Below are positions 23,292 through 31,079 of a stretch of 64,000 nt of DNA, one piece after another. The stretch is from Kitasatospora kifunensis. GTDB taxonomy: Bacteria; Actinomycetota; Actinomycetes; Streptomycetales; Streptomycetaceae. The notes under the pieces were generated by a model. The model was not told where the DNA came from and searched no databases. It was given only the letters and a program-made list of their open reading frames with translations. The first letter of the stretch is position 1. Each line of letters opens with the position of its first letter. A program made the translations under genes and the position numbers. The stretch spans positions 4,154,001 through 4,218,000 of the forward strand of contig NZ_JACHJV010000001.1 of the NCBI RefSeq assembly GCF_014203855.1. The letters are read 5' to 3'.

Positions 23292-25097
23292 TCAGCGGTA
23301 GCGGCCCTCGGGGTCGAGCGAGCGGAGCAGCTGGAGCTCCTCCGCCGTGACGGGCTTCTCCGCCCTCACCCCGGCGACCGGGGCGGACCAGCCGGTGGAC
23401 GCGGCCACGGCCGCCGCTGCCTCGCGCTCCAGCTCGCCGGGGGCGTCCCGGTCGGCGTCGCGGGCCGAGGCGGACGCCTCGCTGGGCTCGAGCCAGGTGG
23501 CGAGCCGGAAGCCGGCCTCGCCCTCGTCGCGCCTGAACCGCCCGAACTGGCTGACCACTTCGCGCACCCGGTCGCCGCGGCTGGTCCGGTAGGCGACCTT
23601 CGGCACGTAGCGCCAGCGCGAGGCGGTCGCGATCACCACGCAGTCCGCGGAGGCGGCGATGTCGTTGGCCCCGCCGGAGCCGGTCAGCCAGCGGCCGTCG
23701 GCGGTCCTGCTGGTGTTGATCGTGCCGCTCTCGTCGATCTCGGCGGCGGCGAGCACACCGAGGGCCCGCGGGTTGGCCGCGACCATCCCGCCGAGGATCT
23801 CCGGAATCCCGCTCAGCTGCTCGGCGGTGCCCGCGTGGCGCAGGCTGAACAGGAAGACGTCGCCCTGCTGCGGGGTGAAGCCGTACAGCCCGAGCTCGGC
23901 CATCACCTTGACCTGGTGGCCGCCGCGTTGGAGCTGTTCGGCGGCCAGCCAGGCCGCCAGGTGGGACGAGCCGATGCCGGCCAGCAGGGTGTCGTAGCCG
24001 CCGGTGCGGACCCGCTCCACCACGGCCCGGGCGCCGAGCACGATCAGCCGCTCCATCCGGGTGGCCTCGGGCTCCCCGGTGGCGGCCTCCTCGGTGGCGG
24101 GCGCCACCGGTGTGGCGGGCTCCGTCGCGGTGGCGGATTCCGTAGTCGTGGTGGCGGGCGGCAGGCCGGTCTGCCAGGACGGCTCGCCCGCCCGGAGCCG
24201 GTGTCGGCGCTCCGCGCCCAGCTTGGCCAGATACCCGCAGTGCGAGCCGGTCTCCACGACCCACTCCCGGTACCAGTCGGCACCCCGCTCCTCGGCGCGG
24301 CAGCGCTCGACGATCTCCTCCAGGAAGGCGTAGTCGTCCAGGTAACCGGGCACCCCGGCCAGGCCGGCGGTGCGCAGCGACTGCGGGTGGGCGCCGAGCG
24401 GCGCCTCACAGAGGCCGAGCACCCGCTGGCCGGGGATGACCACCCGGTCCGGGATCGCGCGCAGCTCCTCGGTGGAGACGATCCGCTCGACCGAGGCGAT
24501 CACACCCCGCTTGGCGGCGTACGCGGCCCAGGCGCCCTCGCCGAGCGGCGGGACCATCGCGATGTTGCCGTCCTCGTCCGCGCAGACGCCGTGCACCAGG
24601 GTGAGGTCGGGGTGCATCGCGCGGACCAGGGTGAGCTGCTCGCCGGGGTGGTCGGGATCGGGCACCAGCAGGACCTCGTCGCCCTTGTCGGCCAGCAGGT
24701 CGGTGCCGGACAGCGAGCCGGTCACCGCGTACGGGGCGCCCGTCGCACCGGCGATCAGCCGCTGGTTGTAGCTCAGCAGCGACCAGGGCTCGAAGGCGAA
24801 CGGCACACCGTCGGCGACCCGCTCGTACAGCGGGTTGGGGCGGGGCGAGGGGTAGGTGTCGCCGAGGAACCCGGCCACCACCTTCGCCACGCCGCCGGCC
24901 AGGGTCAGCGCGTGGGCGCTGGAGTGGTAGCCGGTGGTGCTGATGGTGAAGCGGGCCCGGTCGCCGAAGACCCGGCAGAGCGCGTAGCCGAGCGCGTTGG
25001 GCCGCGAGTGGGTCGCCGCCAGGTGCAGGTGGTCATCGGGCCGGACGAACCGGCGGACCAAGTCGTCGACGTCACGGGCGATCTCGGGCCCGCTCAT
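23292..25097 (-). CDS. CoA-transferase with alpha and beta subunits fused
   Basis: This 601-residue protein joins two class I (glutaconate/IpdAB-like) CoA-transferase subunits. The first half (about 1-310) has LTLVHGVCADEDGNIAMVPP and ASVERIVSTEELR. A Thr/Ala/Glu/Pro-rich linker (about 325-360) joins it to the second half, which begins MERLIVLGARAVVERVRTGG and has LLAGIGSSHLAAWLA. These families move CoA between carboxylic acids or act as hydrolases that open beta-keto rings, as IpdAB does in steroid catabolism. ATG 25097 overlaps the upstream KAS II stop by four bases. Substrate unknown. Confidence 0.82.
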   Translation of the reverse strand: MSGPEIARDVDDLVRRFVRPDDHLHLAATHSRPNALGYALCRVFGDRARFTISTTGYHSSAHALTLAGGVAKVVAGFLGDTYPSPRPNPLYERVADGVPFAFEPWSLLSYNQRLIAGATGAPYAVTGSLSGTDLLADKGDEVLLVPDPDHPGEQLTLVRAMHPDLTLVHGVCADEDGNIAMVPPLGEGAWAAYAAKRGVIASVERIVSTEELRAIPDRVVIPGQRVLGLCEAPLGAHPQSLRTAGLAGVPGYLDDYAFLEEIVERCRAEERGADWYREWVVETGSHCGYLAKLGAERRHRLRAGEPSWQTGLPPATTTTESATATEPATPVAPATEEAATGEPEATRMERLIVLGARAVVERVRTGGYDTLLAGIGSSHLAAWLAAEQLQRGGHQVKVMAELGLYGFTPQQGDVFLFSLRHAGTAEQLSGIPEILGGMVAANPRALGVLAAAEIDESGTINTSRTADGRWLTGSGGANDIAASADCVVIATASRWRYVPKVAYRTSRGDRVREVVSQFGRFRRDEGEAGFRLATWLEPSEASASARDADRDAPGELEREAAAAVAASTGWSAPVAGVRAEKPVTAEELQLLRSLDPEGRYR

Positions 25098-26374
25098 GAC
25101 GAGGCTCCGAGGGCCACCACGGCGGTCTGGCTGCCGAAGGCGAAGGAGAGCGAGACGGCGAGGTCGAACTCGGTGTCCCGGGCGCCCTCGAAGACGTGGT
25201 CGTGGTCGCACTCCGGATCCCGGGTGGACAGGTTGATGGTCGGCGCCAGGCGCTGGTGGTGCAGCATCAGGCTGGTGGCGGCGACGTTGATGATCCCGGC
25301 GATGCCGAAAGTGTGGCCGTAGATCGGCTTGTTGGAGCTGATCGGGGGCAGTTGGCCCAGGCGCCGCTCGGGGTACAGGGCGCGCATCGCCCGGCTCTCC
25401 GCGAGGTCGTTGTAGCGGGTGGCGGTGCCGTGGGCGCAGTAGTAGCCGACCTCCTCGGCCGTCCGCCCCGCGTCCGCCAGCAGGTCCTGGACGAAGGAGG
25501 CGGTGAGCTTGCCGGTCAGGTCCATGCTGGTGGCGTGCGCGGCCTCGTTGAAGGTACGGGCCTCCAGCACCTCGGCGTAGATCCGCGCCCCCCGGGCCCG
25601 GGCCACCGACTCGCGCTCCAGGCAGACCACCACGGAGCCCTCGCCGAGCGCGAAGCCCTCGCGGTCCGCGCTGTACGGGCGCACCGCGCGACTCGGGTGG
25701 TCCCGCTCGGTGGACATCACGCCGCCGCCCATCGCGGCGTAGCACTTGGCCACCTCGGGGACGATCGGGAACTCGTGCCCGCCGACCAGCATCGCGTCGG
25801 CGGAGCCGGAGCGCAGCTCGCGCAGGGCCAGCCCGATCGCCTGGTGGCCGCCGACGCAGGCGTTGCTCACCGTGCTGACCAGGCCCTGGGCGCCGGTGTA
25901 GATCGCGGAGAGCGAGGCCGGGCACCCGGGCAGACCGCGGAACATCGCGCCCTTGTCGCCGAACGCGCCGGGCTCCTCGCCGGTCAGCACCCGCTGCCAC
26001 CAGGCGAACGGCCCGCGCGAGGAGGACATCAGCACACCGATTCGGCGCGGGTCGTGGTAGCCGATGTCGAGGCCGGCGTCCTGCCTGGCCTGCTCGACCG
26101 CCGACATCGCGATCAGAATCTCGCGGGTGTACTTGGCGGCGTGGTTGTCACGCAGTTCGGGCAGGAACGACCGGTGGTCGAAAGTGCCGATCTCGGCGGC
26201 TGAGTAGACCGGCAGGCCGTGCTCGTCGCCGTCGAACCGAGTGAGTCTGCCGATCTGGGAGCGGCCACCGGATATGTTGCCCCAGAACTCCTCCACGGTG
26301 GTCGTGTTCGGCAGCATGACACCGATGCCGGTCACGACGACCGCTTCATGCGGTCGGGGTTTTTCCCTGTGCAT
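25094..26374 (-). CDS. Beta-ketoacyl-ACP synthase II-type enzyme (KAS II)
   Basis: This 426-residue elongating ketosynthase has nucleophile C173 in VSNACVGGHQAIG, His in CAHGTATRYND and His in KPIYGHTFGIAG, so the Cys-His-His triad is complete. No partner chain-length factor gene is seen. A start-proximal AAGGA site supports ATG 26374. It is the first gene of the second string (KAS II, CoA-transferase, KAS III, HAD-like, AfsA-like). A 16-bp regulatory element lies about 85-100 bases upstream of the start. Probable role: chain extension of the cluster's acyl intermediate. Confidence 0.88.
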   Translation of the reverse strand: MHREKPRPHEAVVVTGIGVMLPNTTTVEEFWGNISGGRSQIGRLTRFDGDEHGLPVYSAAEIGTFDHRSFLPELRDNHAAKYTREILIAMSAVEQARQDAGLDIGYHDPRRIGVLMSSSRGPFAWWQRVLTGEEPGAFGDKGAMFRGLPGCPASLSAIYTGAQGLVSTVSNACVGGHQAIGLALRELRSGSADAMLVGGHEFPIVPEVAKCYAAMGGGVMSTERDHPSRAVRPYSADREGFALGEGSVVVCLERESVARARGARIYAEVLEARTFNEAAHATSMDLTGKLTASFVQDLLADAGRTAEEVGYYCAHGTATRYNDLAESRAMRALYPERRLGQLPPISSNKPIYGHTFGIAGIINVAATSLMLHHQRLAPTINLSTRDPECDHDHVFEGARDTEFDLAVSLSFAFGSQTAVVALGASS

Positions 26375-26641
26375 GGAACATCCTTCCGAAAGTGGCTGTG
26401 TCCGACTGCATTTCGTAGCCGGCTATGCCAATCTATCGACGCCAGGCGGTAGTTCATTAGGACGAGCGGTACCTGTTCGATGCCGGCCTGAGTACTTCCG
26501 GTACTTGGGGCTTCCGGCCTTTTCCGCGGGGATTTCGGGCATGCCGAAATCCCCGGCGGAATAGCGGAGATTCGCTGTTCCGCCGGGGTGTTCCCGGATT
26601 TGTCCTGCTGCCGGGCGCCTGCCCGGGCAACCTTCTGGTCC
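26375..26641 (-). other. Upstream region of the KAS II string
   Basis: The sequence is AT-richer than its surroundings near 26390-26470 and holds the promoter described at 26430-26472. Right of that, 26500-26590 contains an inverted arrangement of TTCCG/CGGAA and GGGGATTTC/GAAATCCCC blocks that could fold as the terminator of the acyl-CoA dehydrogenase gene. Confidence 0.45.
26430..26472 (-). promoter_or_regulatory. Putative activated promoter of the KAS II string
   Basis: Reading on the minus strand, the 16-base element GTACCGCTCGTCCTAA (26472-26457) is followed by exactly 21 bases and a TAGATT -10-like box (26435-26430). The same element, spacing and a TAGCTT box recur in front of the SDR gene at 30702. 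The start codon at 26374 would leave a leader of about 50 bases. Confidence 0.6.
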
Positions 26642-26723
26642 GCGCTGCGGACGATGGGCCGCAGCTCCGCGCTGCGGAGGGTGGGGCCGCAGCTCAGCGC
26701 TGCGGACGGTAGGGCCGCAGCTC
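26642..26723. repeat. Three tandem copies of a 26-28-bp unit at the dehydrogenase 3' end
   Basis: Units at 26642-26667, 26668-26695 and 26696-26723 share GCGCTGCGGA, then a variable middle, then GGCCGCAGCTC. The right-most copy encodes the last residues of the acyl-CoA dehydrogenase, and the stop codon lies at 26694-26696. The other two copies are downstream and untranslated. Confidence 0.7.
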
Positions 26724-27914
26724 GCGGCGGGCCAGCGAGCGCTTGTGCACCTCGTCCGGGCCGTCCGCGAAGCGCAGGGTCCTTGCATGCGCCCAGAGTT
26801 CGGCCAGCGGGAAGTCCTGCGAGACGCCGCCGGCGCCGTGCGCCTGGATCGCCTTGTCGATCACCCACTCGGCGAGCGCCGGAGTGACGATCTTGATGGC
26901 CTGGATCTCGGTGTGCGCGCCCTTGTTGCCGACCGTGTCCATCAGCCAGGCCGTCTTGAGCACCAGCAGCCGGGCCTGCTCGATCCGCACCCGGGCCTCG
27001 GCGATCCAGTCCTGCACCACGCCCTGGTCGGCGATCGGGCCACCGAAGGCCTGACGGACCGTCACCCGGGCGCAGAGCAGCTCGAAGGCCCGCTCGGCCA
27101 TGCCGATCAGCCGCATCGCGTGGTGGATCCGGCCGGGACCCAGGCGCGCCTGGGCGATCGCGAAGCCGTCCCCGGGCGCGCCGATCAGGTTGGCGGCGGG
27201 CACCCGCACCCCGTCGAAGACGATCTCGGCGTGGCCGCCGTGCGGGCCGTGGTCGTAGCCGAAGAGCTCCATGCCCCGGACCAGCCGCACGCCGGGGGTG
27301 TCCTTGGGCACCAGGATCATGCTCTGTTGCCGGTGCCGGTCGGCCTGCGGGTCGGTCTTGCCCATCACCACCAGCAGCTCGCAGTGCGGGCTCAGCGCGC
27401 CGCTCGACCACCACTTGCGGCCGGTGATCACGTACTCGTCGCCGTCCCGCTCGATCCGGGTGGAGATGTTCCCGGCGTCGGAGGAGGCCACCTCGGGCTC
27501 GGTCATGCAGAAGGCCGAGCGGATCGTGCCGTCCAGCAGCGGCTCCAGCCACTGCTTGCGCTGCGCCTCGGTGCCGAACATCTCCAGCACCTCCATGTTC
27601 CCGGTGTCGGGCGCCGAGCAGTTGAGCGCCTCCGGTGCCAGGAACGGGCTGCGGCCTGTGATCTCGGCCAGCGGCGCGTACTGCAGGTTGGTCAGTCCGG
27701 CGCCGGCCGGGGAGTGCGGGAGGAAGAGGTTCCACAGGCCCTGGGCCCGCGCCTTCGTCTTCAGTTCGTCCAGCACCGGCGGACGGTCCCAGCGGCCGGC
27801 CGCGGCGGCACTCTGCTCGGCGGCGACCCGCTCGGCCGGATAGACGTGCTCGGCCATGAACGCCAGGAGGCGTTCGCGTAGTTCCCGGGTCTTGGCGTCG
27901 TACTCGAACTCCAT
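26694..27914 (-). CDS. Acyl-CoA dehydrogenase family protein
   Basis: This 406-residue protein has the full acyl-CoA dehydrogenase layout. A helical N-terminal domain ends in APDTGNMEVLEMFG. A beta domain with the flavin-binding CMTEPEVASSDAGN and WWSSGALSPHC follows, and the C-terminal helical domain has RQAFGGPIADQGVVQDW and QAHGAGGVSQDFPLAELWA. It is closest in pattern to the ACAD10/ACAD11-like group, which is often encoded next to an aminoglycoside-phosphotransferase-like gene, as here. GAGGAG in front supports ATG 27914. It should introduce a double bond alpha-beta to a thioester. Confidence 0.88.
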   Translation of the reverse strand: MEFEYDAKTRELRERLLAFMAEHVYPAERVAAEQSAAAAGRWDRPPVLDELKTKARAQGLWNLFLPHSPAGAGLTNLQYAPLAEITGRSPFLAPEALNCSAPDTGNMEVLEMFGTEAQRKQWLEPLLDGTIRSAFCMTEPEVASSDAGNISTRIERDGDEYVITGRKWWSSGALSPHCELLVVMGKTDPQADRHRQQSMILVPKDTPGVRLVRGMELFGYDHGPHGGHAEIVFDGVRVPAANLIGAPGDGFAIAQARLGPGRIHHAMRLIGMAERAFELLCARVTVRQAFGGPIADQGVVQDWIAEARVRIEQARLLVLKTAWLMDTVGNKGAHTEIQAIKIVTPALAEWVIDKAIQAHGAGGVSQDFPLAELWAHARTLRFADGPDEVHKRSLARRELRPYRPQR

Positions 27915-27970
27915 CGCGGTACTCCTCAGGCTGTTCACGGGGGAAAGAGAAAGGGGGTGGAAACGCGCCT

Positions 27971-28022
27971 CAGGGCGGGGTTCCAGGGCCGGGTTCCAGG
28001 GCTTGGTTCCAGGGCTGGGTTC
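27971..28022. repeat. Four 13-bp tandem repeats
   Basis: CAGGGCNNGGTTC-type units repeat four times without gaps (27971-27983, 27984-27996, 27997-28009, 28010-28022). They fill the spacer between the dehydrogenase and phosphotransferase-like genes. Confidence 0.75.
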
Positions 28023-28034
28023 CAGAGCCGGTCC

Positions 28035-29075
28035 TCAGAGCCGCGCCAGCGTCCGCAGACCGCGCTCCACCAGGACCGGCACGGCCTCGGAGATGTCGTC
28101 GAAGCCGCCGCCCAGGGTGAGCCCCCGGGAGTGGCGGTAGTGGATGCCCTCGAGGATCACCGCGATCTTGAAGAAGCCGAACGCGACGTACCAGTCGAGG
28201 GTCGTCACCGGCACCCCGGCGGCCCGCGCGTAGCGCTCGACCAGCGCGGCACTGGAGGGCCAGCCGTGCAGGCTGCCCGGCGTCGGCGGCACGGCGGCGC
28301 CCAGGCCGCCGAGACCGTCCCAGTACACGCAGAAGACGCCCAGGTCGCTGAGCGGGTCGCCGAGCGCGGCCATCTCCCAGTCCAGCACCGCGGCGATCCG
28401 GCCGGGCTCGGTGGCGTCGAAGATGACGTTGTCGAGGCGGTAGTCACCGTGCACCAGCGCGGGCCGCGGCGAGTTCGGCCGGGTCAGCGTCAGCCGCTCC
28501 ACCAGCTCCTCGACGCCGGGCAGCTCCCTGCTCCGGGAGGCCGCCAACTGGCCCGCCCAGCGGGTGAGCTGGCGTTCCATGAAGCCGTCAGGGCGCCCGA
28601 ACCGCGCCAGTCCGACCTCGGCCGGGTCCACCGAGTGCAGCGCCGCGAGCGCGTCGACCAGCGCGTGTCCGAGCTCCCGCCCCGCCGCCGCGTCCAGTCG
28701 CTCCAGGTCGGCCACACTGCGGTGGATGACGCCGTCCACCTTCTCCATCAGGTAGAAGGGCGCGCCCAGCACGTCGGCGTCCGCACAGTGCGCGACCATC
28801 CGCGGCACCGGCACGGGCGTCGGCGCCAGCGCGCTCATCACCCGGTACTCGCGGCCCATGTCGTGCGCGGTGGCCAGCACATGGCCGAGCGGCGGTCGGC
28901 GCAGCACCAACGGGTAGGGACCGCCGTCCAGTTGGTAGGTGAGGTTGGAGCGGCCGCCGGCGATCAGGGTCAGTTCCGGTGCCTCGATCCGCAGCTCGGG
29001 GCGGGCCTCTCGGAGCCAGTCGAGCAGCGCGTCCGGGTTGACCACGGTTGCCGCATCGGAGATCTGAGTCGTCAT
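28035..29075 (-). CDS. Phosphotransferase-family protein (ACAD10/11 kinase-domain-like)
   Basis: This 346-residue protein has an aminoglycoside-phosphotransferase/choline-kinase fold: glycine-rich LIAGGRSNLTYQL near residue 42, Brenner-type catalytic loop LVHGDYRLDNVIFD near 210, and the metal-binding DWEMAALGDPLSDLG near 232. In ACAD10/ACAD11 systems such a kinase phosphorylates a 4-hydroxyacyl-CoA so that the dehydrogenase domain can eliminate phosphate. Here dehydrogenase and kinase genes are neighbours, which supports the same paired chemistry. Start ATG overlaps the SDR stop (TGATG). Confidence 0.85.
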   Translation of the reverse strand: MTTQISDAATVVNPDALLDWLREARPELRIEAPELTLIAGGRSNLTYQLDGGPYPLVLRRPPLGHVLATAHDMGREYRVMSALAPTPVPVPRMVAHCADADVLGAPFYLMEKVDGVIHRSVADLERLDAAAGRELGHALVDALAALHSVDPAEVGLARFGRPDGFMERQLTRWAGQLAASRSRELPGVEELVERLTLTRPNSPRPALVHGDYRLDNVIFDATEPGRIAAVLDWEMAALGDPLSDLGVFCVYWDGLGGLGAAVPPTPGSLHGWPSSAALVERYARAAGVPVTTLDWYVAFGFFKIAVILEGIHYRHSRGLTLGGGFDDISEAVPVLVERGLRTLARL

Positions 29076-29830
29076 CAGATGCCACCGCCGGCCAGGATGA
29101 TGCCGCCGTCCACCGCGATCGTCTGACCGGTGATCCAGGAGGCGTCGTCGGAGGCCAGGAAGGCGACGGTGGCCGCGATGTCCTCCGGAGTGCCGAGCCG
29201 GCCGAGCGCGTAGCCGGCGGCCAGCTCCGTCTCCCGGCCCTCGTAGAGCTTGGCCGCGAACCGGGTCTTCACCACCGCGGGGGCGACCGAGTTGACCCTG
29301 ATCCGGGGGCCGATCTCCTGCGCCAGCTGTTCGGTGAGGTGGATCAGCGCCGCCTTGCTGGCCCCGTACACGCCGATGCCGTGCGCCGGGCGCAGGCCGG
29401 CCAGCGCGCTGATGTTCACCACCGCGCCGCCGTGCTCGCCCTGCCAGGCCTGCCGGACCTCGCGCAGCCAGCCGAGCGGGGCGTTCACGTTGACGTCGAA
29501 GACCTTGCGCACCGCGCCGGGCTCCAGGTCCAGGACGGGGCCGAAGACCGGGTTGATCCCGGTGTTGTTGACCAGCACGTCGATCCGGCCGAACGCCGCC
29601 ATGGTCCGGGCGACCGCCTCGCTCTGGTGCTCGGGGTCGTCGGCCCGGCCGGCCACCGCGATGGCGTGCTCCGGGCCGCCGAGCTCCTTGACCGCCTGCT
29701 CCAGCGCCTCCTCGCCGCGGGCCGTCAGGCAGACCTTGGCGCCCTCCGCGACGAGCCGCGCGGCGCTCGCCAGCCCGATGCCGCGACTGGCGCCGGTGAC
29801 GAGCGCGATCCGGCCGTTGAACCTGTTCAT
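29075..29830 (-). CDS. SDR-family oxidoreductase (FabG-like)
   Basis: This 251-residue classical SDR has TGASRGIG at residues 12-19, NNTG, the catalytic serine in NISALAG and YGASK, plus C-terminal GQTIAVDGGI. It should reduce a beta-ketoacyl or oxidise a hydroxyacyl intermediate. It is translationally coupled to the phosphotransferase-like gene by a one-base overlap. A heptad repeat array separates it from the next SDR gene upstream. Confidence 0.87.
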   Translation of the reverse strand: MNRFNGRIALVTGASRGIGLASAARLVAEGAKVCLTARGEEALEQAVKELGGPEHAIAVAGRADDPEHQSEAVARTMAAFGRIDVLVNNTGINPVFGPVLDLEPGAVRKVFDVNVNAPLGWLREVRQAWQGEHGGAVVNISALAGLRPAHGIGVYGASKAALIHLTEQLAQEIGPRIRVNSVAPAVVKTRFAAKLYEGRETELAAGYALGRLGTPEDIAATVAFLASDDASWITGQTIAVDGGIILAGGGI

Positions 29831-29842
29831 CTGATGTCCCTG

Positions 29843-29870
29843 TCTGGTCTCTGGTCTCTGGTCTCTGGGC
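29843..29870. repeat. Heptad tandem repeat TCTGGTC
   Basis: Four contiguous heptads (three TCTGGTC and one TCTGGGC) lie 13 to 40 bases upstream of the SDR start codon. Degenerate continuations run on to about 29905. Confidence 0.7.
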
Positions 29871-29919
29871 TGTGTTCTGTGGTCTGCGGGGTGCGCTCTG
29901 CGGGCCGGGTGCCGGTCGC

Positions 29920-30702
29920 TCAGCAGAGCGGGCCGCCCGCCACGTAGAGGACCTGGCCGGAGACGAAGCCGGAGTGCTCGCCGGCGAAGAAGGAGATGGC
30001 CGCGGCGATGTCCTGCGGCGTGCCCACCCGGCGGACCGGGATCGCGGCGGCGGCGCTCTGCTGGAACTCCTCGAAGCCCAGGCCCATCCGCGCGGCGGTC
30101 GCCGCCGTCATCTCGGTGACCACGAAGCCCGGGGCCACCGCGTTCACGGTGATGCCGTACCGCCCCAGCTCGATCGCCAGGGTCTTGGTGAAGCCCTGCA
30201 ACCCGGCCTTGGCCGCCGCGTAGTTGGCCTGCCCCCGGTTGCCGAGGGCGGAGCTGCTGGAGAGGTTGACGATCCGTCCCCACCCCTGCGCCGTCATGTG
30301 CTTCTGGGCGGCGCGGCTCATCAGGAAGGAGCCCCGCAGGTGGACGCCGAGCACCGTGTCCCAGTCCGCCTCGGACATCTTGAACAGCAGGTTGTCACGG
30401 AGCACACCCGCGTTGTTGACCAGGACGGACGGCGGTCCGAGCTCCGTGACCACGCGGTCCACGGCGGCCTCGACCCGCACGGCGTCGGCCACGTCCGCGC
30501 CGATCGCGACGGCCCGGCCGCCCTGCTCGGTGATCGCCTCGACCGTGGCCGCGCAGGACGCCTCGTCCAGGTCGACGACGGCCACCGCGTAGCCGTCGGA
30601 CGCCAGACGCAGGGCGGTCGCGGCACCGATGCCGCGGGCGGCGCCGGTGACGATGGCGACCGGCTGGTCGGGACGGCGGCCGGGGGTGCTGGTGTTCGGC
30701 AT
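29920..30702 (-). CDS. 3-oxoacyl reductase-like SDR (FabG-like)
   Basis: This 260-residue SDR has TGAARGIG, NNAGVLRD, the serine run NLSSSSALG and NYAAAK with the Tyr/Lys pair, and ends GQVLYVAGGPLC. The FKMSEADWDTVLGVHLRG segment is very like true FabG enzymes. GGAG before ATG 30702 supports the start. It is the first gene of the string SDR, SDR, phosphotransferase-like, dehydrogenase, with its own promoter element at 30738-30780. Confidence 0.88.
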   Translation of the reverse strand: MPNTSTPGRRPDQPVAIVTGAARGIGAATALRLASDGYAVAVVDLDEASCAATVEAITEQGGRAVAIGADVADAVRVEAAVDRVVTELGPPSVLVNNAGVLRDNLLFKMSEADWDTVLGVHLRGSFLMSRAAQKHMTAQGWGRIVNLSSSSALGNRGQANYAAAKAGLQGFTKTLAIELGRYGITVNAVAPGFVVTEMTAATAARMGLGFEEFQQSAAAAIPVRRVGTPQDIAAAISFFAGEHSGFVSGQVLYVAGGPLC

Positions 30703-31079
30703 GATCTGCTCCAAGGACCTCGGTTGGCTTGCCACCAAAGCTAGGAATCCCTGGAGCCGCTCGGTTAGGACGAGCGGTACTCGACCGCCGACGCCGCCGG
30801 TACCGCCGGTACCACCAGGGCGGATCGCCGCTGCCGGGTCGACGGCCAACGAGTCTTCTCCGGCCGGCCCGATCCCCGGTTGGAGACATCACCCGACACA
30901 TCGAAAGAGACATTCGAAAGTCCCTCAGGGGGCATCAAAGCGCGGGGGTCGCTGGGCTAGCCTCGAAGCACGCCCATCGTCGGCGGTCCACCCGCGACCC
31001 CCCGAAACGGCCCGCCGGCTACGGCGCGGTGCCACCCTCCTCCGGGCGCCGTGTCCCACGTAAGAGACCGAGGTCTGTG
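30703..31079. other. Divergent intergenic region between SDR and dehydrogenase-like genes
   Basis: The left part holds the SDR promoter described separately. The right part should hold the promoter of the plus-strand dehydrogenase-like gene. A TAGCCT box at 30958-30963 is the best -10-like sequence seen, and a GAGG site lies before ATG 31080. No coding frame with domain-like features is seen. Confidence 0.45.
30738..30780 (-). promoter_or_regulatory. Putative activated promoter of the SDR string
   Basis: On the minus strand GTACCGCTCGTCCTAA (30780-30765) is followed by 21 bases and TAGCTT (30743-30738). Element and spacing are identical to those in front of the KAS II string at 26430-26472. 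Confidence 0.6.

Noticed and set aside
22134..25322. Very long plus-strand open frame (over 1,000 codons) opposite the KAS III and CoA-transferase genes
   Set aside because: It is the antisense shadow of high-GC genes. It has no domain, is rich in Gly/Arg/Ala/Val, and conflicts with three well-supported genes.
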